Both the position numbers and the translations under genes were made by a program. The notes under the pieces were generated by a model. It was not told the DNA's origin and ran no database searches. It worked only from the letters and a program-made list of their open reading frames with translations. Positions 35,448-46,402 of a stretch of 64,000 nt of DNA are shown here, piece by piece (positions within the stretch are counted from its first letter, which is position 1; each line of letters begins with the position of its first letter). This DNA is from Allodiplogaster sudhausi. Lineage: Eukaryota; Nematoda; Chromadorea; Rhabditida; Diplogasteridae. Where the stretch lies: NCBI GenBank assembly GCA_945643635.1, contig CALZFC010000248.1, forward strand, positions 6,143,501 to 6,207,500, written 5' to 3'.

Positions 35448-36971
35448 ACACTAAGATTTTACCTGAAGGCGATAGATGAAGCACGCAGCTAAAGGCGGAA
35501 AAGTCAGCATCGTGCAGCAGAGGACGGTCATCTCCATGTTATTTTTGGTAATATATATTTGTTTGAAGTAATATTACATTAAAATTATTATAATATAATG
35601 GATGCAATTTTGTTCTATTCCAGCATGCTCACAAACTTTGAAGTGCCAACCACTTGAAAGTGCGACGAGGCATCGAAAAGCAGTCTGAGCAGTCCGTCCG
35701 TGTAGATGCAGACAAGCGGAGTGAAGAAGACGGGAACAATGAGAAAGTTGATCGAGACATCCGTGACTAGATTGATGCTCTCAATTGAAAAGAAGAAGTG
35801 TTCCTGTTCATTTACAAATTGAATCTAGCTATAACTTTGTACTACAAAAAATTGCACTAAAAAAGAATTCAAAAAAATTTAAAGACCGATCTATTCAATA
35901 GATTTTTTTTAGCAGGAAAAGTAAATATTTTTGTCTGCATGCAGTATTTGCTAAACAGTAGAGGATAATGACCTAAAAAAAAGTAATTTTTTTTATTAGA
36001 CAAAAATCCCTTGGAATTTAGAATATTCTAATTAAAGATTCCACTTTAGAATATTCCACAGTTTGCCATCCTGACGATAGAAAAAAAATTCGTCAGGCAT
36101 GACAAACAGTGGAATATTCTTAAGTGAATCTGTATAGTAATATTACAATTTTGGGGGAAATTTTCGCCTACTCTGAAGAAAAGCCAAATTGTTATTTGCT
36201 AGTATCGTCTTCTGTAGTAAGTCTATCCCAGAAAAAAATTTAGGCGTATTCTGAAAGAAAGCCATTTTTTGTCATCTTTTTATATGTACATACGTACAAG
36301 TAACGCGTACAGATACTTCTTGTACTCATCGCCGGCTTTACCCGTTCGATAGGCGACAATGACAAGTGCAAGAATATCAATAGAGCTCGCAAGAGCGCCG
36401 ATAAAGAAGTGTGCGATTCTGAAATTGATTTGTAAACGAATCAACTGTCTCTTTCCCTCTTTCTACCATTCTCTCTATCTTAATCACCATTGCTCTCCTC
36501 TTCTTTTCATCTTCTTATTAACTTTTTTTTATTATCTAAGCTCACTAATAATTCTTGTCACTATATCCTTTAATAAGAAAAAAAAAATAAGAACCGCGAA
36601 TATGAACCTGAAGGACTCGCTTAGATCTCGTGATGGTAGCCCTTCCCGGTGTGCGCGAGCTGCCCACGCCATCAAGTCATCGGAGAATAGTCCTCAAAAA
36701 ATAAATATTGTTTTCTCATACATATGTTTTTAATTTTATTTTTATTATAGCTATAAACAACAGAAAATATGCCAAAATACATTAGAAAAAAAAACTCTTA
36801 TAAATTGAATACTCACCCATATTTTCTCGATATTTTTCTTGGTTTGCTTAGCCAGGCAAAGAATCGGCGAATGCAACGAGGTTACTTCGAAATGCGCAAC
36901 ATCTGCTTGCAGATGTCGCCGGAGATCTGATGTTTCTTGTCTGACAAGAGCAGAAACTCGAACGTGGCCAT
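33842..36971 (-). CDS. nematode 7TM chemoreceptor (Str-superfamily-like GPCR)
   Basis: Ten exons whose phases all agree: 36886-36971, 36298-36418, 35633-35779, 35463-35531, 35001-35150, 34768-34843, 34549-34700, 34380-34458, 34051-34172 and 33842-33949. Together they give about 369 codons, the usual size for nematode serpentine receptors. Seven hydrophobic spans can be followed: IAHFFIGALASSIDILALV (TM1), INFLIVPVFFTPLVC (TM2), MLTFPPLAACFIY (TM3), VIAAIYATVPSPVIML (TM4), VVWGILLMLAMLSITLLIF (TM5), AVPMLLVGAPLITAFSLML (TM6) and LAHWCLLLFGSHSLVQSA (TM7). The ARMSTKTKSYHRQM loop before TM6 and PSYRKCII after TM7 are typical of the Str/Srh/Sri group. Such receptors detect environmental chemicals in sensory cilia. 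The short Thr/Ser/Arg tail ends at 33842. Weakest point: the donor of the TM6 exon (T|GTTCAG). No break is visible. Confidence 0.85.
36046..36125. repeat. short hairpin repeat in receptor intron
   Basis: AGAATATTCCACAGTTTGCC and its near reverse complement (GACAAACAGTGGAATATTCT) enclose a CGTCAGG stem. The same GGCAAACAGTGGAATATTCT word recurs near 62927. Confidence 0.75.
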
Positions 36972-38120
36972 TATCCGAAAGTGGTTTCAGCTGTCATATT
37001 TCTTTGTGTAGTTTCAACTCATATTCGAATGATGCTCATTATGAAAACTGTACATTGAATTGTATGTAAGAAAATTTCACAATAGAATTCCATTGATATC
37101 AGGGAGAGTTCAAAGAAAATCATAAATTATGATAGTTCTGGATTTATTAGTCACATTGTTCCATAGCACAAAGAAAATGTCCTTTTTGGATAATTACCGT
37201 GATGCACCTGGTGCTTATGGCGTTTCTGCAAACTCTAATTAGCACACGTAAGCCTATCTGCCCTACACACTTTTTCACATTACGTTGTTCCCTCGAGGAG
37301 TTTAAAAGATATCTGTTCATACGATTTTGATATATGTACATATTAAAGTGAGTTGATAGAAAATGGCATAAACCTTTTTTTCTTGGAATGATCAAATTTC
37401 GTTGTGAACACTAGAAAACCTCGTGTAAACTTTTTTTAGGTGTGATAAAAATTACAACTTCCCGGAGTATACGTCGATAGAAACCCTCCTTGAATCTTAC
37501 ATAGAGACTCTCTCAAGTATTGAACGGGTATTCTGGGCAAAATTCTAATGAACTTTCCCCCCAATACAATCGGTTTAACAAGTTTTAACATACATACCTA
37601 GCACAACATTGATGAATTTGGTGGCCCTATTTTTTTTTAACCAATTCTAAAAACCTTTATCATTACTGATAAATGGTTCGATCTAAATTATTGTATACAC
37701 TGCTAGATTTAGGCGACGCTTGTTCTTCTTGACGAAATCATTTTCCGTCGATTCTGTTCTGTTATCAGTGAGCACCTCAAAGTTCATGTAATCGCAAGCT
37801 TCGTAGGGGCTTCGTGCAACGCCCATACTTTTCAACTTTTACGACCTTGTTATCTTTTGGGCCTATTCTTGTCGCCTGGGTCTCTCTTACATCTCGACCG
37901 CTCCGTATCTGTTTCGGTTTCCCTTTTCAACTCACACCCGCTCTTTCTCTCTCTCTCTCGCTCTCTCTCTCACTCTCTCTCTCTCAATCTCCTTCTCTCT
38001 TCTCTATCAAACCCAACACGCACCTTTCGTAGTATCTCACAAATAAGCCCCGAATTATCAGCACGCGAAATGCGAGCATGAGCTATAAAGTGCCGCGTGA
38101 CAATTCATTCTTTTTTTGCC
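36972..38120. other. no supported gene
   Basis: Contains a minus-strand exon-like segment at about 37709-37830 (YEACDYMNFEVLTDNRTEST, no family recognised) and a TC microsatellite at 37937-37991. Otherwise AT-rich. Confidence 0.4.
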
Positions 38121-38324
38121 ATGAAACTCCTGCTTCGTCTTGTCCTCGTTGCTGTCGCTTTTTCAATTAGTTAATGCTATCAAAAAATGATTCTAATAAA
38201 AAAAATTTTCGACTCAACACCTTAGTCGTACTCACAAATAGGCCACGAAAAGGATTTAGACCGAGTTAACGTACTCTTTCAATCTATAAACAAATAGAAA
38301 TACTTTTATTAAAAAGTTACGAGT

Positions 38325-38455
38325 TACCGTATTTTCTCTATTAGTGCCCCCCCTCTCGCAAGGGTATTGAAAAATAGTACCTCTCCCTCTAATAGAACCC
38401 CCCCCCCCTCCCCTCCAATAGTGCCCCCCTAATTGTCTAATAGTGACGTACCTGG
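38325..38455. mobile_element. TA-flanked TIR element, divergent or partial copy
   Basis: Begins TA|CCGTATTTTCTCTATTAGTG followed by the family's C-runs. The rest to 38690 is only loosely similar, and no right end is found before the next copy starts. Confidence 0.6.
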
Positions 38456-39723
38456 AATCTATGCTTGAGGTATGAGATGCACTTCCCATTGGGAAGTAAT
38501 CATGTGGTGGCATCAAATTATGATTGGTGTAACAAGTTATCATAAGTTTAGAATGTCAACAACATTCATTTTCCATCTTGCATTTGTCGCGAATCTCGTC
38601 TCAATGAGTAAGGAAGAAATTGTTTTTTTTGTGCTTTCTGTTTTTTTCTTGAGAAACTGTTATTTCCTTTAGTATTAAGCCATGTTTAGATACCGTATTT
38701 TCTCTATTAGTAAACCCGGGGGTTCTATTTTTCAATACCCTTGCGAGAGGGGGCACTATTAGAGGGAGGGGTACTATTTTTCTATGTAAGACACCAAAAG
38801 TTTGATAACAACATTTTCTTCTCAAAAAAAGAAGAATCATAGCTCGAATTCATAGGAATCATCACTGGAATAACCATTTTACCACATATTTTGAATGAAT
38901 TTGCAATCAGTTCATTGGAGAGTGCATCCCATGCCTCCAGGATCCATTCTAGGTACGTCTCGAGCTGAGATATTAGGCTGTTAGGGGGGGGGCACTATTG
39001 GAGGGGGGGGGGGGTTCTACTAGAGGGAGGGGTTCTATTTTTCAATGGCTTTATCAGAGGGGGGTACTATTAGAGGGGGGGGGGTTCTAATAAAGGGGGG
39101 GGGGTACTACACACAGAAAATAATTTGGTTGTATTTAACAAAATGAGGTACAAATATATTATGAGAACGGCGACTTGCAAAATATTTTGTGAAAACGGCG
39201 CGGGCATTCTGTACAGTCCGAGGTACATTTTGTAAAATGAGCGAGTTGGGCCGGAAGCGCCACATTCAGCTGCTGTTTTTAGCTCTGTTTTGTTTTTTTC
39301 TCTTTCCCTCTTGATAAAACTGCCTATCTCTCTATATATCTTTTTTCTCTCAGCTTTTCTCTACCCAACAATACCTTTTTCCTCACTGTACTTGCATTTT
39401 AAAGCCCCTTTAAAATTACTTTTATACGGCCTTCCATAGTTTCTGCAATTTTTTTATATCTTTTTCTTCTTATTTTTCTCTCTGTCTATCTAAATAGAAT
39501 AAAATGTCATTAAAGATCGCAAAAAGCGATAATTTAGCTAACCTGTGACTGTAGTGATGATGGTGGAGTCGTCGCCGTTGCTGGTACCTGGAAGTAGACA
39601 GAGAGAGAGAGAGAGAGAAAGACATTTTGTTCCCGACCGGACCCGAATTTTCCTCTCTCATGTCTCTCTCTCATCTCTCTAGTTTTGTTTTTTTTTAAGT
39701 TGTTTGTCTGTACATACATTGCG

Positions 39724-39800
39724 AGTATGCATGACAGACATGACAGACAGACAGACAGACAGACAAAAAGACAGACAGACAGAGAAAGAGAGGGAGAGAG

Positions 39801-39839
<39 letters not shown>

Positions 39840-39922
39840 AGGCGAGAGAAAGAAAGACAGACGGATGCAGCCTTTCAAGTTCGCTCGCATGCGATCGATC
39901 GATCAGCATGCAATGCGAGAGC

Positions 39923-39988
<66 letters not shown>

Positions 39989-40122
39989 AAAAGGCAGACA
40001 GACAGAGAAAGAGAGGGAGAGAGAACGAGAGAGAGAGAGAGAAGGCGAGAGAAAGAAAGACAGACGGATGCAGCCTTTCAAGTGCGCTCGCATGCGATCG
40101 ATCGATCAGCATGCAATGCGAG

Positions 40123-40171
<49 letters not shown>

Positions 40172-40381
40172 AAAAGACAGACAGACAGAGAAAGAGAGGG
40201 AGAGAGAACGAGCGAGAGAGAGAGAGAGAGAGAGAAGGCGAGAGAAAGAAAGACAGACGGATGCAGCCTTTCAAGTGCGCTCGCATGCGATCGATCGATC
40301 AGCATGCAATGCGAGAGCGAGAGAGAGAGAGAGAGACAGACAGACAAAAAGACAGACAGACAGAGAAAGAGAGGGAGAGAG

Positions 40382-40416
<35 letters not shown>
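39724..40416 (+). repeat. three-unit tandem repeat with GACA/GA microsatellites
   Basis: Units of about 185-210 bases. Each holds (GACA)n, AGAAAGAGAGGGAGAGAGAACGAG, (GA)n, GAAAGAAAGACAGACGGATG and a palindromic core GCATGCGATCGATCGATCAG then CATGC. Cores start at about 39887, 40090 and 40285. The Arg-Glu-rich open frame through it is a repeat artefact. Confidence 0.9.
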
Positions 40417-40419
<3 letters not shown>

Positions 40420-42290
40420 GCTGGCGGGCTTCTCGTTGAGGGAATCGTCTACCAGCCGATTCTTCATTCTGTCCTGGGCGACAACAAAGCGCAGAATGAG
40501 CTACGAGGACTTGTCAAGAACTTCGGCAACGGCTGCATCTGTCGCATTTGCAAGTCCCATAGCTCCAGCTTCATTGACTGTACTAAGCCAAGTCATGTAG
40601 TTGTGAGCGACTCTGCGTGGTTTGATACCCTCGATGCAAGCGGACAACTTCGGCAGTTTGGTTATATTCAACACAGCCCCCTGCTAAGGTTCCCCGGCTA
40701 TGACATGCTTGCTGACTACGGTCTTGACCTTATGCATGATCTTCTTGAGGGGGAGTGTCAAAGAGCTATTGTAAGGCTTCTTCGCTTCGCACATAGAAGT
40801 GGCGTTAGAATTGACAAGGTTAATGCGCTTGTATGCAACACTCCTTATGGCAGCCAGGACTCTTCATATCGCCCCACCCCTTTCCCTGACACTGTCCTCA
40901 CCGGTACAACTGCTAAGCAGCGCGCTTCCCAAGCGTACACCCTAATGAGATTGTTGCCATTCGCCCTCTACCGCAGTATTGACATTTCAGCGCAAGAATG
41001 GAAGACTTTTCTGTGTCTGTCTCGTGTTCTTCTGTATCTCATGCAGCCCCAGTTCAGGAATGATGGTGTTGTTGGCCTTGAAGGTGCCATTCATGAATAC
41101 ATGGTCTCTCTAAAGGCTTCTCTTTCCATTGATGATGCCGTGTCTGTAACCGTGAAATGCCACCACCTTCTTCATTACCCACAGTTTGTGCGTGAAAACG
41201 GGCCGCCAATCCTCTCTTGGACAATGGATTACGAGCAAGTCAATGCAAGCGTTAAGACCCTTTCATACACCAGCAAAAATTATCGAAACATGCCATTGAG
41301 TGTCATCCAGCATTTGCAATTGCACTTGGCTAATCAGCGCACCAAGTTCACAGCCGCGTGCACTCCATCCACTGTTCCCGTTGACTTTACTCTACTTCCA
41401 GCCGATTCGATTTGTTAAAGTTCTGTACTCGCTCAATTGTACGCGTGTCAACCAGTTGTGTTATCGTGGTGCTATCCTAGTTGGGGGGGGGGCAAAATAT
41501 TTTCATTTTTCAATGTTCTATAAATCGTGCCCACGGGGGTTTTAGGCCATGGGGAACACGAATATAGGGTTCTAGACCGTGGGGAACACGAATATAATGT
41601 TCAATTTGTAAAAAAAATTTCATTTAACAAAGTTATAGTACTTCACATTTTTTCCCCTACTTTACATCTAAACTCGTGCACTAAGGGGTTTTCAGAGCTG
41701 CCAAACCTAAAATAGTGTCAATTAAGCACTAACGAATAGAGATAAGTCGAAAAGAACGTAATATTCGAGTATAACAGGTCTGAAAACCCCTTCGAGCAGC
41801 ATTTTACCTGAAATCGGCCAAAACTTATGTCAAGTAAAAGTACTGTAACTTTGTTAAATGACATAGTAACACAAAATGAACATAATATTCGTGTTCCCCA
41901 TGTCCTAAAACCCCCCTGTGCACGATTTGGAGTGAATTATAAAAAAAAATTTATTTTGCCCCCCCCCAACTAGGATAGCACCGTTATCGTATGTCGTGGT
42001 GTGGAATGTCCTTTGGTAACCGCGATTTCTTGATCTCTTCAATGGCAAAGGGCTCTCAGCCATCTTTCGTGCAGATTTCATTCTTCGTCGATGATAAGTG
42101 GCGCATTGTTGTTCAAAACAGCCAGACTCTGTCGTTCCGAGATGACATCAATGCTTATACTATTCAATTGATTCAATCATTTGCTCTTCTTGACTTCGAT
42201 TCCCTTGCAAATGCGCACCCCTTGGACGCGTATTATGATAACAATAGCAATACGTTGGTTGTTCCTCTTCGACATTGGCCTGTCTACTAA
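40417..42290 (+). pseudogene. CACTA/Plavaka-type transposase, broken
   Basis: From ATG 40417 the frame has LGDNKAQNELRGLVKNFGNG, a CRIC zinc-site-like turn (GCICRICKSH), DYGLDLMHDLLEGECQRA and LPFALYR, and a later HHLLHYPQFVRENGP block. The MHD-x-LEG block is the hallmark of a transposase family shared by CACTA-like elements of animals and fungi. The reading frame shifts near 41410: it continues in the +2 frame (FVKVLYSLNCTR), is cut by a 515-base MITE, and resumes at 41991 (MSFGNRDFLISSMAKG to the stop at 42290). The N-terminal part expected for the family is missing, perhaps lost to the GA-repeat block. Not functional as it stands. Confidence 0.75.
41468..41982. mobile_element. hAT-like MITE inserted in the transposase
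   Basis: Perfect terminal repeats GGTGCTATCCTAGTTGGGGG... about 29 bases long, including a G10 run. Flanked by an exact 8-bp duplication GTTATCGT (41460-41467 and 41983-41990). The interior is AT-rich with short inverted words (CCCATGGGG-like). No ORF. Confidence 0.9.
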
Positions 42291-42744
42291 CTCAACTTCG
42301 TTTTCTTCGTTCCATGTTATATCTCTTTGTCTATTTATTCGAATTGTGATGGATTAAATAGTCGCAAACGCGTGAGAATCTTTATTAATATGTCTATTTG
42401 CACTTAAGTTTAGGATCTAAATCTAAATTTTTTGGCAATAATTACTTCATAAATGTTTGGAGAACGTGGAAGAATGTGCTGCAAATCAAAGAGAGACCCA
42501 ACGAAGAACAATGAAAAATGCATCTTATTTGAGAAGGAAAACACGCTGCATGTCATGGTGCGCAAAACTACAAAATGTCCGCGGTACCCCATTTTGTAGT
42601 TTTGGGGGGGTCGAAAACGCCAAAACTACAAAATGTCCTGGGCGTTTTTCGGCTCGCGGCCAAAACTACAAAATTGTTTTCTGTGTGTAATAGAGAAAAT
42701 ACGGTAATAGATAATACTTCTAAAAAATTTTTAAATAGTAATAA

Positions 42745-42939
<195 letters not shown>

Positions 42940-43611
42940 AGCGGTCACTTGCCCCGGCGATTCCTAGCCGATCGTGGGTGGACGCTGCATGCGCACGTTG
43001 GATCCGGGCACGCTTCCGGATCTACGCGAGCAATGCGAGGATTTCCTCGTCTCCATTCACTCCGCGGAGGCGAGAGTTTGTTTATTCAACAAAACTAATA
43101 AGTAAATGCCAAAATCATTTCTTAAAACCATTACTAAGCGCGATGAGATTAATCCTAATGTGTATTAAAATGCTTTGCATCGTTTGTTTGGAGATTCACT
43201 CAATACTCAGGAGAATGAGAGCATCCGCAAAACTCTAACACACCCCTTCGTCACCATTGGACTGGATTGCGGCTATGATACGGACCACAGGTTGGTTTGG
43301 AAAGATGGAACGCCACTTAACTACAGTAATTATGGTGCGTTCTCCCGCTTCTTTTCTTTGGTTGATGGAGAGGGTTGAGGAGGGCGGCATATGGTACAAT
43401 GGCCAGTTTACTGGTGTTTGTAATATGAGTTGCGTACTTCTTCTTTCTTATCAAGATAATTCTACTTGCCAATACGATTCTCCTGTCTTCTTAATGCGCG
43501 CGGCGGACGGAAAATGGATTGAGATGAACGACCTGGAGTCACCGGGCTATTATGGCCTCTGCAGTGTCGGCCTCAACAGTGAATCAGATTCGCTTATGCA
43601 TTTTATTAGTT

Positions 43612-43614
<3 letters not shown>

Positions 43615-43665
<51 letters not shown>
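43615..43665. repeat. (AT)n microsatellite
   Basis: About 50 bases of TA repeats in a lectin intron. Confidence 0.95.
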
Positions 43666-43667
<2 letters not shown>

Positions 43668-44160
43668 TGTACATATGTATAGTTTAAAATAAGATCATTG
43701 CAGATCCTGCCTGTAGTCATGACTATAAGCAAGTCAATGATAAGCTGGAATGCGTCAATCTTCATAATGCTAGAGTACTAGATGATTTTCTTACTCTGCA
43801 ATAGTCAACGAAAGATTTCATAAACGCCTGTTAAGACTGCCTGGTTCCACACTGAGAGCATCTGCCAACATGAATCTGCCCATCTTATCTCCATTCATGA
43901 CGTTGAGGTCGAGGACTAAGTTAATCAATGCATTTAGACATCACAGAATGATTTTCCTCATGTTGACATTTGTTCTTCGGCGTTGCAATTTTGTCTGAAA
44001 ATGTTTTTTTTAGATGAATAGCGCCATAAAACACCTTTCTCACGGCTTCGAGGACGGCATGTATATTGGCCTGAAGACGAATTCAAGCAGAAAGGAGCAT
44101 GTGTGGGCCGATGGCAGCAACTTCACTTTCAACAACTTTGCAAGGGGTCAGCTTGGTCGT

Positions 44161-45362
44161 TCTTGCTTAACGCGTGAGAAAGATTGGAACTTTGATTCAA
44201 TTGCCATATCCGCTGTGCGACGTACTATTAAACCGAAGGCGAGCTATTTTGGCAAGAAAACTTTTAGGTCTCTCTTCGGCTGTTTCCTATCTTACGCTCT
44301 CACTATTTACTCTTCCCCGTGGCAAGTCTTCCTCAGTCCGTTCCGCCAAAGTTCGCCGCACTTCTCGCCTCGTTTCTCTTTTAAGAAGAAAATCTTTTAA
44401 TGCTTAGTCCTATTCAGGCAAAAGAAAACTGAAAATTTTTTATTTCAACAGTTCGATACTGATGGTACTCGTGCTGGAAGGACAACGGAGAAATGGGAAC
44501 AACAGTTGCATGAAAGAGCAGGCGACTAAAATTCAGATACAAATTCGGAAGCATAAAGTGGTAGAAAAAAAAAGATAACTTGATGGTACAGTCCGTTTTT
44601 TTTTGCGGCAGGCGACCCGGGTTTTAATAGACTAACACGAAGAGGGAGGAGACGAGAGAAGGGCGAGTATTTTGATGAATAAACATATCAAGCCTATGGT
44701 ATATTTCATTAATAAACTGGCCATTGAGAGAGCAAAGAATGCGCCTAATATGAATGAGTAAAAAACGATTGAAATCGATATATCTAACAGCTGACTGATT
44801 TTTTCTAACCCTTTGATGGTATTTTCATCAAGATGTGGTAGGTTGATTGCAAAAGACATGAGCAATAAAAACGGGTACAGAAATAGACTACTGTAGCATA
44901 TATGGTAACCTTATCGTTACTTCTAGCAAACTGGCATGAAAGCTGAATAGGAAGTCCCAAACACGGCCTGGCAAAATTCTCAAATACATGCGAACTACAG
45001 AAAGTATCTAGAGCCTATGGCAAGCCGAACTAAAACACGAAATGTTAAATAATACGAAGTCATTTAACAAAGGAAAGCAAAACACATTTGTATATCTTTA
45101 TTAAAGGAAATAAATAGAAATTTTAGCAGATTAAATTTGGAATCAGAAAACAAAAGACTTCTTCTACAGTTGCTAAGGAGCACACAGAGAAAGGGGGGGG
45201 GGCTATAACTCAGATTCTGATATTTCTCTATCCTCGCCTATCTCTTAATCTCTCATGTTACAAAAGATCAACAGGAATTAGTACATTTAATTTTTTAGAA
45301 TAATCCTTGGTCCTTAGTGTCCTTAATCCTTAACGTCCTTAATCTTAAGGTGCTTAAGGTCT
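44161..45362. other. no supported gene
   Basis: Region between the convergent lectin and BTAF1. Near 44170 the sequence still resembles the 0.54-0.57 kb lectin flank (CGTGAGAAAGA-TGGAA), so it is shared intron sequence. A G9 run at 45195 precedes the BTAF1 3' end. The rest is AT-rich and probably includes the BTAF1 3' UTR. Confidence 0.5.
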
Positions 45363-46357
45363 TTAACGACTCGAACCACCGGCCTCCTTGAGGAATGCCG
45401 AGATGCTGAATGCCTCGTCGTACTGGCTCTCGTCCCAGATCTCCGACAGATTCCACACTTCATCGTCGCCGAAGCCACTTGTGCCTAATAAAGAATGCAA
45501 TAAGAATTCGCCCAACAATACAAAATTAGTAATTAATTTATATATTTTCACAATACACCTGTCCTTCGTTCATAGACCATAAATAAACATTAAATAATTT
45601 TTTTTAAACATTATTACTTTACGTCAAAAAAAAAAATCAAGAATAGAATATTCCATTTCCAAACCTGGCGCTGGCGCCTTGCGTTCTTTCCTGGCCTTTT
45701 TAGCAGCGGGCGGATTTCCTCCGCCTCCCCCTCCACTCTTCTCTTTCTCTTCTAACGCGAACATTGAGAGGAGCTCGTCCGTTTTCATCGAAGACAGCGA
45801 GCGGTTTTCCGAGCCGATCAAAGCCTTTAAAAAAGAGTTACAGTTTATTAATTTATCTTTAAATTTGACTGTTGCTCATCTAGTCCATTTTTTTAATATC
45901 TCACCGTTATTAGCTTGTTTTCACTTAGTGAATGATTTTGTTAAGTCCCAACCCCTCTATTCAACACATTACTCTATGATCTCATCGTTAAGCTTTCGAC
46001 AAGATAATGAAAACCATGGGAAGCTAAAAAAAAGAAGAGAATTTCAAAAATACTAACATCTGCCGTGTTTCGCTTAAACTTTTGGTAGCTCATGACTTTC
46101 TCTTCAATTGTTCCCTTCGTGATCAGACGGTAGACCATCACCTGGAGAAGCAGTCGATTATTGAGGAATATATTTTTTTTAACTGCTTTAGAAAAGATAA
46201 TTGATAAACTTGTGCACATATAACATCATCAAAGAATTCAACGGAAGAAGTAGTTGCGGTAGAGCAGAGCTTGAGAAGCAGAGATAGCGGAGAAATTGAG
46301 AGGGAAAAGAAGGAAAGAAAGAAAGAGATGGAGAAAGAGCGAGGGAGAGAGAAGATC

Positions 46358-46402
<45 letters not shown>

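Larger units (their letters stand above)
39110..42687 (+). mobile_element. CACTA-like DNA transposon
   Basis: Ends CACACAGAAAATAATTT / AAATTGTTTTCTGTGTG, with a 2-bp target duplication (TA). Short motifs repeat just inside the ends (ACTACAAAATGTCC, ACAAAATGAGGTAC and variants), as in CACTA/EnSpm elements. It carries the transposase remnant at 40417-42290 and the GA-repeat block at 39775-40410. It lies within intron 1 of the lectin, in the same orientation. Confidence 0.75.
38691..42705. mobile_element. TA-flanked TIR element, copy hosting the transposon nest
   Basis: The left TIR TACCGTATTTTCTCTATTAG at 38691 pairs with TAATAGAGAAAATACGGTA ending at 42705. 38691-39109 is the familiar element body. 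Its last 18 bases are separated from it by the 3.58-kb insertion at 39110-42687. Rejoining the flanks gives GGTACTAATAGAG, matching the uninterrupted copy at about 7248. Confidence 0.88.

Noticed and set aside
39685..40416. Long Arg-Glu-rich open frame upstream of the transposase (and Ser-Leu frames on the other strand)
   Set aside because: Generated by GA/GACA repeats, which are open in most frames. Transposase similarity starts only at 40417.
44174..44407. 77-codon frame after the last lectin exon
   Set aside because: No CTLD features. The sequence corresponds to intron-like flank shared with the left lectin copy.
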